From: Polytrichum commune
Lineage: Eukaryota > Streptophyta > Polytrichopsida > Polytrichales > Polytrichaceae
Assembly: GCA_950295325.1 (NCBI GenBank)
Contig: OX485803.1
Coordinates: 33,867,554 to 33,931,553 of the forward strand
Direction: 5' to 3'
Length of the DNA stretch: 64,000 nt
Positions 30,945 to 44,115 of this stretch are shown piece by piece. A program made the position numbers and the translations under genes. The notes under the pieces were generated by a model. It ran no database searches and was not told the origin of the DNA. It worked only from the letters and a program-made list of their open reading frames with translations. How positions within the stretch are numbered: position 1 is the first letter of the stretch; every line of letters starts with the position of its first letter.

Positions 30945-32050
30945 TAACCAACGGGGCCCTACTGTGGGCACTTTCAAATCCACATAAAATTTTGATTGTT
31001 GTATTGGAACAAGAGCTGTCTCATGTACGTGGCAATTGCAAATCATGATGATTGTTGTTAAATATTAGAATTGAAGTTGAGATGCAAAAAGTGTAAGAGA
31101 TTATAATAAGATAAAATAAAATAAATTTATGAGTGATCATATAAGCCCTCCCAATGGTTATGTTAATTATGAACCTAGACTAGATTATGTGATTTGAACA
31201 CAACGCCCAATCTCATTGTAACATGTGTCATTCTGGTGTCCATTCTTAACAACAAACCTGGATGTATAATTAATCAAAGGGCCATGATATACATAAAGTA
31301 TGTGTGTGTTATTCAATTACTTTCTTGATTATACCCCTATTTTTTATCGGTGTGTGGTTTGGTGAACGTCAAAGAACAAGGACCATGTAGACACATGTTT
31401 AAAGAGATTGGACTATAGTAGAGGTGCCTATTCCTAATCAGGACCCCATCGGCAATTTATAATGAACCCTAATTTTGATCAAGTTGGGACTGAATATCGA
31501 TCAAGTCGGAACCAATAGTGTCGTGACACATGTCCTAGTTTGAGTCCTAAAGTGAGGAGGAATAAGTAGTTAAAATGCGCAAATATGGCCTCTGGACATT
31601 AATAATATGTTCGGCCAACTTTTGGCTTCAAAGTTCACAGTATTTCAATCTAAGGAATAAAATGACCAAAAAAATTGCAGCCATCTTCATTTGTATCTTC
31701 CCACACGTGAAAAATTTGCACCACCTTACATTTCTCCATATCTTATGCAAAATCTTTTAAGTGATCGGTCATGAGCACCTCTACTCTACGTCTTCAAGTC
31801 TAATCAACTACTCCACACTCAACAATGAGCAAAATTGAAAAAACCTATGTATTCAATGAAAGAATCAGCAAACGTGCACTTCCGATAACCATAACTAAAT
31901 CCCGATATGTCCGTTTTTCCAGCCGATTTTTAATTTATGTTGCATCGTAAATTTTCTAACGCAACACAAGTTCCGTTACATAGATCTAATCGATACAAGT
32001 TGGAGGACATGAAAAAACGAACCGAATAACACCCACATAAGTTAAGTTAC
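30945..32050. repeat. Long composite FB-type element with nested insertion
   Basis: Begins with a block also found at about 32340, 39950, 46310 and 46890 (TGTGGGCACTTTCAAATCCAC, then GCAATTGCAAATCATGA). It continues into FB arm text (31130-31415) and ends in a block shared with 62940-63145 (GTGCACTTCC.ATAA.CATAACTAAATC, then CCGTTACATAGATCTAATC, AACACCCACATA). The copy at 62.8-63.1 kb has the same order but lacks 31417-31785, which is a separate nested element. Confidence 0.75.
31417..31785. mobile_element. 369-bp TIR element nested in FB-type repeat
   Basis: Perfect 11-bp terminal inverted repeats AGTAGAGGTGC..GCACCTCTACT. Flanks CTAT and CTAC suggest a CTA target duplication. The related repeat at 62760-63145 reads straight through the insertion point (GATTAGGCTACACCTCC), so it looks like an empty site. 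A partial inverted copy lies at 57183-57360. Non-coding. Confidence 0.8.
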
Positions 32051-32534
32051 ATTGCACACAACAACAATGTTTGTGGGTGTCATGATGATGCGCTAGCTAA
32101 CTTAGCAGTTCTGGAAATCAATCTGCTCACCACTGATTGTTCCAAAAGGTTTCAGCATTGACGCGCGATAAGTAACTTAAAAACAGTTTTTGTGAGCCTA
32201 TGAGATAAACCTAGTTGTTGACCCTTCCATGCAAGCCATGGGCCACTCACTCCGAATTTACATCCAAGATCACCAGTGCACGCGACTTTGTACCAATTGT
32301 TGACCAATGGCCTCCTTCAACGTGTGTGGCCCTAGTATATTGTGGGCACTTCCAACTCCACACACAATTTGGTTGGTTGTCGGAATGACCGCGCGAATCA
32401 TCTCATCCGGTTAGCAATTGCAAATTTACGAAGATTGTCGATTCGAATACTCATATTGGAGTTGAAAGGTCAAAGTGAAGAATCTCGATTCCTTTGAACG
32501 ATCAAACAGGTTCTCTCAATTGTTTTGAATACCG
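32051..32534. repeat. FB-associated block (partial copy)
   Basis: 32330-32490 repeats the TTGTGGGCACTTCCAACTCCAC..TTAGCAATTGCAAATT block of 30945-31090 and leads into the hairpin that follows. The first part (32051-32330) shows no repeat partner. Confidence 0.6.
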
Positions 32535-32875
32535 GAGTTTTTCTTTAACTCAACTAGAGGCTTGGTGTGGAGTTGATTGTTTTGCATACACACTTTTCAT
32601 ACTCGGTAACTTTTTGGTACAAGCTTGGAGTCAGTGTGGTGGAGGATTGAACGAGAAACTTTCAATATTGGTTCGTTGAAGGCCAAACTCATTTTGGCAT
32701 ACCAAAAGGTGCTAAAATGAGCTTGGCCCCCAAGGAACTGATATAGAATATTTCTCGGTCAAACCTCCACACCGAATCCAAGCATGCATGCACTCAAAAC
32801 TTATCATAGATGCAAAAATTTGTACACAAAGCGACCAGATCCCGACCAAAACTCCAATTGAATTAAAGATTAGCT
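32535..32875. repeat. ~340-bp imperfect hairpin
   Basis: Arms fold about a centre near 32706 (CATACCAAAAGGTG). Left text CTTGGAGTCAGTGTGG.GGA.GATTGAACGAGAAA, then AAGGCCAAACTCATTTTGG; right text CCAAAATGAGCTTGGCC-type mirror, TTTCTCGGTCAAACCTCCACACCGAATCCAAG. Outer arms also match with more gaps. A single-locus hairpin of this size resembles a young MIRNA/siRNA precursor or a small fold-back transposon. FB arm text follows to about 32970. Confidence 0.75.
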
Positions 32876-35800
32876 TCATTGAACCTAGAAAAACGTCTAT
32901 AATTTGAGCACATAGTCCAACCTCATTATGGTGTTTGTTCTTACCTACAAGCAATGAAATATAGGCCCCCGATTAAGAAGACAACATCGTCATCTCGCTC
33001 TCTCTCTCTCTCTCTCTCTTTTTCGTTCGGATGATAGCAAGTGCTACGTTGGCATTAGTAGCCCTAGCTGAGAAACTAGAACCCAATTTTAGAAGGACAG
33101 CCCACCAACAACCGAACATTTTGCACATTTTTCAATATGGTACACAATAATATTGTATTGGATGGCGACTTATGGAACATCCTAAACAACAAATATGCAG
33201 TAGCGTAGAACATGAGTCATTGTGACCGCACCAATTATGAGTAGTAAGGTATGTGGGCTTTATGTGGTCACTCTTCTTAATCGACACCTAGATTTGACTA
33301 GTCCTTGGCAAAAAGGCGTGTTGTTAACTACGGACACCTCACCCAAAAGGTGCTATATCCAGCACCTCACCCAAAAGCAACACTTATAAACACCTCCTAA
33401 TCCCACACCCGAGACACACCTTAAACCATCCAAATGTCTCCCATGCAAAGCGGAGGTGGCTTTGGGTGAAAAGCAGGGTGGTCGCATGAAAATGAGGGGT
33501 TGGTTTTGGGCAAAAGTGGGATTGGATTGAGCAAGTATTGGAACGTAGCTAGGGTGGCTTACTTACATGTTTTTAGTGTGATCTCGCGTACAAAAGTTTG
33601 AAGAGCTCAATTCTTTTATTAGGTGGAAAGTTGGTTTTAGTGCAGGATTGGTTTAGGCACAAGGTGGAACGGTTGTGGGAGAAAATGGGGTTGGTTGTGG
33701 ATGAAACCTAGGAACGTTTTGGGCAAGTGTTGGGACGTTTTTGGGAACCACTTGCAATGGAAAAAAGTGAGAACCTAGAGATAGATTCAGGAAGCTAGGG
33801 ATAAGTGACTTCAAAACTATGCAATATATGCATATGACGCACAATTTCTTTATTTATTTTTGTTTCTACTATGTCTAAGCCAATCATGCATGCCACTAAT
33901 TCAAACATACTCCAAAAACAAGCTAAATCGCTTAGAGTGTTGGTTTAAGCACCCTCTACCTTACATCAATGAGTTATCATGGGTTAATTCAACCACGAGG
34001 AATGTGGAAGTGGGAACCTCTCACCTTGGTGGTTGGGGCGAACCAACCCATACTCTGGTTCCTTGGAAGCAAGGCTTTAGACATCCAACAAGGAACAATT
34101 GTATGGATCAGTTCGCCCAAATCCCACCTTGGTGTGGTTCAACTTGCGTGATATTAGATGATAAGTGAGGCGTGGTTTGGTTGATTGCAACCGCAGGCAG
34201 TTGATTGCGGAAGCCTTGGTTCACGAGCACCGCCTCCTTCTTCTTCTTCTTATTCTTCTTATTCTTATTCTTCTTATTATTTTCTTATAATTCTTGCCTC
34301 TCGGATTCACGGGCTGGAACGGGAGGCTGTCCTTGCCTCGCCAAATTTAGTCGCAATGATCTCTCACATGAGTTAGTGTGCACTAATAATCAGTGCCACA
34401 AAGTCAGTCTCCGGCCTTCCAATAACTACTGTTGGGGTTTGGATGGTGGAACTGCCCAGACCCACCAGCTAATCAGTAGGCTTACGACACTATCTTGGAC
34501 ATGAAGACAAACTTAATACACTGCTCCATGATTTGCCTCGGACAACACCTCCTTTTCCGCCTACTGCACAAACCCCCCCCCCCCCACCACACACACACAC
34601 ACACACACTTACCGTGAGCCTCGTGATTTGGCACGCGCCGTAAGTTTAGGCGTTCCTCCCTCACTTACCTCCACCCACCTTTCCTCCATGCCATTCGACA
34701 ACTAAAGCCGGAGGAAAGTTGCGGTCGTATCAACCGTTTCTACCCAAAAAAACAAAAAAACTTCTCCATTGCAACTAACCATTTGTTGCGGCTTGGTCAT
34801 TGCGACTTACGGCGAGAGGAAACATAATGGATAACTCCATTCGTATGGTCGTCAATCAAAGGATTCTAGTTACCTGTTATTCGAAAACCGCAGTTGAACT
34901 CCTCTGGTTGACAATTAAAATGATTTGTTTATGCAATATTGCTACTAGTTTGAGCGTTATCAATATAGTGCACTCCTTGATAGATATTTTAGGAACAGAA
35001 AGTCCACAAATAGACACATCACAAACACACCCCTTCTGTATAAATTTTTTTATAAAGATAACCATAGTCAGACATGTCACCAACGTCACAAAAAGCTAAG
35101 CTTTGAGTAACAAGTAAGGCAAAGTCGTCGTCGTCATCAACATCATTCGTCAATACACCACTTATTTGTTGCTTGCAATTTAAACTTCCTTCGAATTGAT
35201 CACTACCAAAAAAAAAATTTGAAACTACCACATCAGAGAATAATGCACAATGACAATCGAGTATATAAAGAATATTGTAAGATTTGAACATAATTTATGA
35301 TACAACTAAGCAATCAAACAACTTTCATTTATTAATGAAACTCCTAAATATATGTCTCAATTATTACAAACTTCATGAAGTACTTTCTCTTTCACAATGC
35401 ATACAACCACTTTAAGCTTCTAGCTCAATCCAACAAACTTCCAACGTGTTGAATTAGGGTCGAAATGTTTTAGCCAAAAAGTCGTGACTCCTCAGCAAGC
35501 AACCTTGAAGTTCTTGAAGGTAGAAGACACTTCTACTTCCACTGCCACAATCACAAAAATTGTTATCGAGAAGCACATGGCATTTGAAGTTAGCTTAGGG
35601 TTTCGAGAAAGAGATTCCAAACAAAATTCATGAAGCAATGGTGGTCACTGGTCATGCAACCTTCGATTGACATCAAAAAAAAATCCTCATTCCTTTGCCT
35701 TGATGATTACAAAGTTTATATAATACGACCTTAATTTGACCTACGAGCAACTTCTTGAATTTAGAATTCAAGGATTACAATTAAAGAGTGAAAACAATAC

Positions 35801-36390
35801 AAGTAAACTGGCAACATTCAATTTGAACAAAAATCTCATCTACTTCCACATTCTCAACACACACACATGCACTCTTTAAAGAATGTACCACAATTCAACA
35901 AGAAAATTGACAATGTGAGTAAAAATATGTGAAGATTGTGGCAAAAATTGGCGCTTACAATTTTGTTATATCAAGAATTACTTGTCCCGCTCATCAAACT
36001 CTTTCATCAATTGTCATACCAAGGAGCCCTAGAGGATCTCTCTCTCTCTCTCTCTCTCTCCACCGTGCCTACAACAATCTCAATGCTTAGAGGCAATAAG
36101 AGGCGAATATGTAATCGAGATAGCGGTTACCCTCCCCACCTTCCAAATATACGTGTTGCAAGCCCAAACCAACTGCCACCATGCCTTTGCACGCCACTTG
36201 GCGCAAGGACACTACCCCACCCCAAGTAATCTAGCCAACCCCCTCCCCCCCCCCCCCCCCGCGGGAATTGAACCGTCAACCACTCCGTTCAGTTTGGGTA
36301 CCTCTCCATTACCATCCGGTAGTTTAGGGTCATCTCAGACCACGATTTTGCAACATTGAAGGCACGTGATTTCAGCCCTCCATGTGTCCA
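32876..36390. other. Intergenic with microsatellites
   Basis: FB arm remnants end at about 32970. CT run 32998-33019; C13 tract 34573-34585 followed by a CA run; CT run 36038-36061; C16 tract 36245-36260. A TTCTTCTTATTC-type repeat lies near 34227-34285. Frames here, including 33860-34168, show no domain. Confidence 0.5.
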
Positions 36391-36528
36391 AAACCATAAC
36401 ATAATAACATAAAGGTATACATTGGTATTGTCAGACAAACCAAAACATAATAACATAAAGGTATACATTGGTATTGTCAGACAAACCAAAACATAATAAC
36501 ATAAAGGTATATGTTGGTATTGTCAGAC
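36391..36528. repeat. 46-bp minisatellite, three copies
   Basis: Unit AAACATAATAACATAAAGGT, then ATACATTGGTATTGTCAGAC plus six bases. Copies are almost identical (one variant ATATGTTGG in the third), so this is recent and probably length-polymorphic. Confidence 0.9.
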
Positions 36529-38784
36529 AATGGTAAATATTGCCTAGACAAAAAAAATTGCTTCAGTCTTTAGGGGTTAATTGTTAAAGGCTAAAACCAT
36601 TTACCTTCATAAATGCAGTTTTAACATGTATTCTCATTAATACGGTAACTTACATGTAGATTTATAAGTTCCCACTTCACCCATATACAAGTTGAGGAGA
36701 CCTTGATCTAACTTGATGTATTACTACAATTTCCATGTAAGGTATGTGGGTGTTATTTGGTACGTTTTCATGTTCTCCAACTTCTACCTACTATATTTAC
36801 ACAACAAAAACTCGGGTTGTATTAGCAAATGAACGATGAAACATTTACAAAAACTAGATTAAAAATCAGACCTCCCCTTATTTAGTTGCGATTATCAGAG
36901 TGCATGTTTGTTGGTTACTTAAGTGCATACACATGTCTTCTCAATTGTGTTCACTATCGAATATAGAATAGTTATTAACATTTGAAGACTTAGTCCAAAT
37001 ATGTTTCTTCAAGATGTCTTCTCTTTGATTCTCACCGAGTCACATACCATTAAGAAAACGAGTCACTTAAGACCCATCTACCTTGGTAAGGGCTTATGAG
37101 GCTATCTATGTTTGGCAAAAACAATTCCCCGCAAGAAGGACTTAGAGAGCCCCGTACTTGCATGCCCTTGTAGGGGACCCCCCCCCCCAACTAAAAGGCG
37201 AGAATTCTTTGAGGGCCAACTTCCTTTCTCCTTGTTGGCCTCGTTGTACCATGAACTTGTATGCGGGAATATATAGAGAAACGTGCGGAAAACACAAAAC
37301 CAAAGGAAGTTATTGTGGTGTCGGCACAATATAAGTGTATGTTGTTGGTGCTTTACAAATGACCCACTACCTCCTATCCACATTGTTTTGACGTGCTTTG
37401 TACGGGCGTACTCCATAGGAGCCCATACAAATGCATGGCAAGACAAAAGGAGTGTCATTTTCACATGTATGATTTTATCACACGTCACTTTCTCATTCAA
37501 CACTTTGAGCATCGAAAAGGAACATTGTGACTTTGTTTATGCAATTTCATGATCCCAACCGATGGGTAGTACTACATGTGGTAATTATTATTATTATTAT
37601 TATTAAAACTAAAAATGGCTATTGTCTAACTAGAGAGTGATACATTATCTTGGCATCCTCATGTGCAATCAATATATGACATTTTCACTAAAGAATCCCC
37701 CAAGTATCTAGTGACAATAACCATGGAACTTTATGATAATGTGTTTTGTTGACATTGAGCTAAATATATGCCTTACATTATTTTGGTACGTGTAGTTCAA
37801 TCCAGGGAAGTTCACTACTTATAAGGTGTGACAGACCATCTATATTTAAGGAATATTTTGTGAAGGTTTGTAATATAATGGTAATACTTCATCAATATAG
37901 ATGATAATGTGAAATATTCCAATAATGTTTTTTAGATTCTAGTTTGAAATACCCATGTTTCTCATGACCTTCTTTATCACACTAGCCTCCTTTTTCAGTA
38001 CCTACATTAATATGAATTACTTTTGAATTCTTTACTTCCAATGAAGTCTAGGGACCTTATATTTGAATGTGGATGGTTGTGAAGGAAAAGAAAAAAGGTT
38101 GTCAACATTCATTTTACACTAGCACACGATGTCCATTCTCTGCCTCTAGTCCAATCCCAAAAAGTGTGATTTTTGGGTTCAAGTTAAAGTTCACAAGGAA
38201 GTGTTAATTACTTATTGGATACCAGTAGAGACCACCTCCAACATGAGATAGTAATACTTGTCCCATAGCCACTGCTCAGTAAACTTGTTTCAAGTTCGCA
38301 TACGAGCTCGCGGCTATGCTCGAGGTGAAGCAATCCCTCATTCATGCTAACTCAATACTACTTATAAAAATGCCCATGCAATGTGTCACCAACATCAAAT
38401 GTAACCATTACATTATTTGTCATTCCTTATAAAATAAAGTAAAAATTTGGACAATGTTGATTCACAATGTTGCAATTACTGCCACTTACAAAGTGAATTT
38501 TCATCTAATTCTTAATCATCCACGATAGTAACTCATCACATAAATTTAAGGATGCATGAAAGTAAACCTCGGGATACCAAAAGTGAATGAACTAAAAGTA
38601 AATTGGGATGACAATGTTTGTGAACTTATAACCCACCCTCATTTACTAATGCAAGCCACCATCAAACGGTTCCTACCAACACCGGTTACATCCAGTGGCT
38701 CTCACTAACTTAACCAACTCTAAAAGTAGCCCTTGCTGATAGGAACCGTACACTACTGTAGTGACCGCACCAGTAAGTGTGGGT
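36529..38784. other. Intergenic; FB remnant at 36900-37095
   Basis: 36900-37095 carries FB arm text (TTGTGTTCACTATCGAATATAGAATAGTTATTAA, then GACCCATCTACCTTGG). C11 tract at 37178-37188. ATT run at about 37586-37604. No gene. Confidence 0.5.
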
Positions 38785-38885
38785 GAACTATTAATCAAAA
38801 GAAGTGTCATCCAAAAAGTTACCATAATGACATAAAATACCATGTGACACTAAATACAACATTTAGTGTAGCGTGTCACTCTCTC
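38785..38885 (-). repeat. Partial copy of the 56.3-kb TIR element
   Basis: The reverse complement reads ACACTAAATGTTGTATTTAG, TGTCACATGGTATTTTATGTCAT and TGACACTTCTTTTGATTAAT, matching 56276-56360. Only one end of the element is present. A CT tract adjoins it. Confidence 0.75.
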
Positions 38886-41624
38886 TCTCTTGCTTAATTA
38901 TCTATAGATGATACTTTTTGTCCGTCAAACATTGATTATTTTTAACATGTAGGATGAGCATGAGTGATTGGGGCCGGGAAGCATCTAGATCGGTCTAATA
39001 AGTTGAGCCCAACATGCACTTTTATCACCCCTAAGTTAATTGATGCCCATGAGTGAGGGAGAGGAGGTGGATTATTTGGCCGGGCTGTCAGGCCCCCCAA
39101 TCAGTTATAGGCTATGTTATGTGTTGTAGTACTCAGAAATTTGTCTTTCTTGTAGCTTGATTGTGTCGTTCAGTGAGGTTGAAGGCTCACACTCAAAAAG
39201 TTTGGGAAAGTGCAAGCCCCCCCCCCCCCCCAAAAAAATAAAAAAAATAAAAAAAATAAACCTTGTATTGAAAGGCAAAAAAATTGCAACCCGTCCCATA
39301 ACTGGTAATTTCTAAGCCAACCCATCCTCGTAAGGGTTAAGGAAAAAACAACCCGTCCCAAAACCGGTTTGAAAATGAAAATACCCATCCCGCAAGAGGT
39401 ATAAATAAGTCTCTTACAATGTTGGTAAAAAAATTAGAAAAAGAAAAAAGAAAAAAAGAAAAAAAAACCGAAAGATGTCGACATGTGATTGGTTGCACTT
39501 GGAAACAATAGGATCTTGACAAATTATGCCTTCAATGTTCGTCAGTTATCTGTCTTTTGCTGTCGATTCTCATCTTTCCAATACACCCCATTCTAAATTT
39601 TGTGGTTGATGAATTAATGTATGCAGGTGAATCAAACACTTCAAGATTGATATATTGATTGGGTATTAGTGGTTTGATTGCATTATGCTTATATTCATAT
39701 GTCATATATGACATAATGTAACTGATATTTGTACCATTTATTTTTTTGGAAAATTTTATCAAACAAATTGTTATTTTTAGAACCCGTCCAAAGTGAATTT
39801 GACGCATCCAAAAACCGGTTCATTTTCTAAGAACCATCCATTGGAAATGTTTTTTTTTATGAACATGTCCCTGGACATGTTAGGGACCTTGTGAAAAATC
39901 GCCACTGCTACTAACCCTTCGACCTTGATCCCGGACGGTATGTATGTGGCCCTAAAACTTGTTGTGGGCATTTTCAATTCCGCCACATTGGATCATATTG
40001 GGATTTATCTCATGCACTAAGCAATTGTAATTCAAGAAAATTGTCATTTTAGAGTATTAGAATTGAAGTTGAGATGCAAAAGTTATAAGAGTTCTCTCTT
40101 CCTCACTCTCTCTCTCATGGGAGATGCGGTGATGATGTTGGTGGTGCAATGTTCGAGATTGGAGTCTTCAATGCTCTTCAAACACGATTTGGCCCTTCAA
40201 AATATACCTCTCTCAAAACAACCCTTCAAAATGCAATTCCAAATTGAAAATGAAGATGTCACTTGAAGTCCTTAATATAATATGCCCGCCACAAGAACCA
40301 ACAAACGTAGGGCATTGACACTACAAGAAATGGAGTCAGATGGTTGATTCTTAATTCTTCACATAGTATTGGAGACATGTACCATATAATTCATGAACAA
40401 GTTTAATATGAGTTTTGTATTTCATTTCTATATTATTGGATTGACGTCTTGGAATTGAACCAACCCTTCAACTGAAAGGCTAAAATTTGAGAGCCCTTCA
40501 AAATGAAACTCATATCTTAAATAATGTGTTGTTGAGGTTGTCGCCCCATTGTTCCCTACCATTCTTGCCTTTTTCTGATTTTAAAATAACAAAACAACAA
40601 AGAAAAAAGATTACATGCCAAACATCCCCCCCCCCCTCCCCAAAATAAGCATGTGACCAAAAAAGGAGGAAAGTAATGTGCAAAAGTGTGAGACTACAAG
40701 TGCAAAAGGTGGGTCTGGTGGGGGAAATGGGTATGGGCATACATACATGGGGTGCATATGGTTGCAATAGCATATGGGGCGCAACGAACCAAGATGGCTC
40801 AGGTCCAAGCTAGTCACATACAAATGTGTATATCAAGGAACCTAGAATGATATCTATAAGTTCAGCACATAATTCAATCTCATCGTAACGTGTGTCTTTT
40901 TGGTGTCTTGTACCACACAAGACTGATAATTAAGTAGAAGTGGACTAAGTCCAAGTCCAAAAAAACAACATGCTAAATTAAATCTCAAGGTCCTCAAATA
41001 GAATATGCATAATCGGTTATGATAGTACTAAAGTAGTTATATTTTATTGTATTACATATAATTTCATTGTATAGATTTAACATGAAAAAACATGTATATA
41101 TTTAAAATCATTTCATGTAGATAGTTATAGAGTATTCACATGAAATTGAAGTGCATTGGAAGCATATGAACATATGTGCCCATAGAAATGAACCAACCAA
41201 AAAGTCTGGATTTTGAGAATATGTGTAGATTTTCTTAAATATGAGTTTCAAATATAAGTGTGCAATTAAGAGACGTTACCACATAAGGTTCACATACCTC
41301 CTGAGCCCGCTACTATGACCAATGTCTTGCTCTTAGAACCCCAACAATCTACCGTCCACTAGACATGAAAACATGTTCAGCAAAATTATCATACCTGATA
41401 TTTATTCTCTTTAGGTAAATCGGCTCCATACTTAGTATTTGAAATTCCAAATTATTCAAGATGGATTAACCACAAACCTATAGAAGACAAGTTTTCATTA
41501 TTACCTCCATTACATTGATGCATGCCATTGGCTCAAAGAGCAAGACATCTAACCATGGCCATATTTGCAATGGAGGCTGATTGTCGATAGATTACCTAAC
41601 CAATAGTGATTTATGTGAACTTTG

Positions 41625-41628
<4 letters not shown>
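38886..41628. other. Intergenic; repeat E and FB fragments, C tracts
   Basis: 39440-39540 matches repeat E of PABP intron 1. 39940-40100 is the TTGTGGGCATTTTCAATTCC block of the FB-type element. 40830-40930 has FB arm text (CATCGTAACGTGTGTCTTTTTGGTGTC). C15 at 39217-39231 and C11 at 40626-40636. No gene. Confidence 0.5.

Positions 41629-41683
<55 letters not shown>
41629..41683. repeat. Compound CT/TA microsatellite
   Basis: A CT run (about 41629-41657) passes directly into a TA run (to 41683). Frames that cross it show only the repeated dipeptides. Confidence 0.95.
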
Positions 41684-43784
41684 GTCTATGTTTACTACAA
41701 GAAATGATTACATTTATTTTTGTAATTACTTTGTTTTTTAAAATCACTTGAATTCCACTCCGATTCTTTAAAACTCTATGTTTTAAAATGTGGTGGACAC
41801 TGAAGAGTGGGAATAGTGTCAAAATTCTCGTCTTGTTTTCCTTGTATGTTCAAAGTTTGTGGGAAACTCGAAATAAAAATGTTGACATTCAAGCACTTTG
41901 AAGACTGCATGCAAACTTCATATTGTGGATCTTACACAACCATTTCCAAGAGGTGAGGTAGAGAGCTTGAGTATTTGGTGTAACCACCGATAGACCCGTG
42001 TGCGTTCTAGCTATACAAGCCGGATAATTACTAGAATATTTAATGATCCCAAATTTTGCATTTTGTAGACCTACAACTTCAACCCTCAAGGGCACATTTG
42101 CACTAGAGCTTGAGGGCCCTTGACCCATGGTACAAAGCTATGTGATTGGTTGAGGAGTTGGAGACGGTCTAAGTTTGTTTTACCCCAAATTTTGAAGACT
42201 TGAGTGACCAAAGAGATTCATAAAGGATGAAACAATTGTAGGGTGTCCTAGATGGAATCAAGTGGATAATGTTTCATGATCCATTGTATGTTGCGTTGGG
42301 CCCATCAAAAAAAGGTGGGTGTGACACAAAAACAGAAGTTGTTGCACTCTAGATATACATTATATTGTCATGATGGGAACATAATATTATTTATATCTTG
42401 TGGATTTTTATAAACATCATGCCTTACAATAAACAAAAGCTCTTTTTCATTTCTAATGCTTCGTAATTTGGTGGCACTACAAATAAATTATAGCAAAACA
42501 AATATTGTAATTTCACTCCTTCAACAATGTAGACATCATATTTGATCCTTTATGATTTAGGATAGTTCCTATGTTCTAGGTCATGTTGTCAACTTCTAAG
42601 CAAAGTATGTGCCCTTGATCATTTTTTGGCGTCAGGGCCAATTACTCATATTCATGTGAATATGGACATTTTTTAATATATATATTAGGATTTATTATGA
42701 GTCAATTCTACAGGCAAATTTGTCAATACGCTATCACTTTATCTATATTTTGTGGGGGATATGTGAATCATCATTGATTATTTGAATGTTGTGATATTGG
42801 AAATTCATGAAATGAAATATAGTAAAATAGTGGTTTTCGTATTAAAATATAACACATAGTCAATTGATAAATGATGAACTCCTAATCACAATAATTTTCA
42901 TGATCTTTAATAATCAACTCTTTATATGCAATTTTAGTAGAGAATCCTACCCCCATCCTACCATACAATTCAACATGTTGTAATTTTAGACTAGTACTTG
43001 GTCCAAATTTACTTAAATATTTGATTCATTACAAAAGTGTGACAATTGTGAGCAAGTTATCATATGCTCACATTGTTGTCAGTGTTGTATATCACAACAC
43101 ATGCAAAATCACCTATCGATTTTCATTATTTTTTGAAGTTTTAAATTGGACCATTGGGTGAAGGATGGTTGATGTAGTTTGCAATCACATTAGAAAGAGA
43201 GTTTAGATGATGGATGTTTCACAATGTGAGGGCATATCTAAATTCAACTTAATCACTACAAAATGGTTGTGTAATTTATGAACAGAATATATAAAATGAT
43301 ACCAAATTTGTAACTTTTGGAGTCATCTAGTTGCCATGGACTAGTCGCTACACCATGTGATCCTTAAGGTAAGTACTAGATGTTTAATTGCATACATTTC
43401 AAACCTCGCGTGAAATGTTTTGTGGAACATTTATTACACAAACAATTGGAACTTCTAGATGACATGAGGTGTGATGTGATGAGATGAGATGAATGGCTTG
43501 CGGCATGCCATACACGATAGTATCTTCACCCTAATGACTGTTGTTTTTTGAGATGACATGTACAACACCAAATAAATGTGTGCATCCCAACCTATGTAAA
43601 TCAAGTTTGGATCAAGGGTTGTTTGTTCTTAGAGACTCCTTATTATTGATGAGAGCTCCATGGGCTCTCTTTCAAAAAGAGAAGCCACCACGGAGCCTTT
43701 GCATGTTGGCATCCAGGCCCCCGTATGAGCATGAAGATTCTTTAATGTTTCACATTAAAGAATAGGTGTAGGTCTCGTTTGATT
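41684..43784. other. Intergenic, nothing recognised
   Basis: AT-rich, no domain-bearing frame. 43541-43765 is open for 74 codons without any similarity I recognise. Confidence 0.45.
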
Positions 43785-44115
43785 TTTTTTAATTAAGAGA
43801 GAACGATGTTCGAAGTTTTTTTTGAAGCTCATAGAAGGTCACTGAGACTTGAAGGAGGAATCAAAATTTTAAGCTTGGGATGTTGCTTATTGCAACCTTG
43901 ATCAACCATCCTCAGTAATGTTTTGATCAAACCAAAGATGTTTTGAAATTGGCATTCAAACTTTTTGTAAGTAGCATTCATCATTTGAGCAAAGAACTTT
44001 GACCATCTCTAGCATAGGTAGATGAACTCCAAATATGGAAAAGCTCTCACATACGTGTATTTTACATTTATACATTATTTCCTATGTTATTAAACCTCTT
44101 CACCCATCCCGTCAT
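43785..44115 (+). repeat. Dispersed repeat D, copy 1
   Basis: Matches 62200-62520 along its length: AGAGAACGATGTTC, AAGGTCACT.AGACTT.AA.GA, CAACCATC, GTTTTGAAATTGGCATTCAA, GATGAACTCCAAAT and AAACCTCTTCACCCATC. Diverged by many substitutions. No coding frame. Element type unknown. Confidence 0.7.

Noticed and set aside
36391..36528. Regular 46-bp repeats considered as a CRISPR-like array
   Set aside because: Units are directly tandem with no unique spacers, in plant nuclear DNA; this is a minisatellite.
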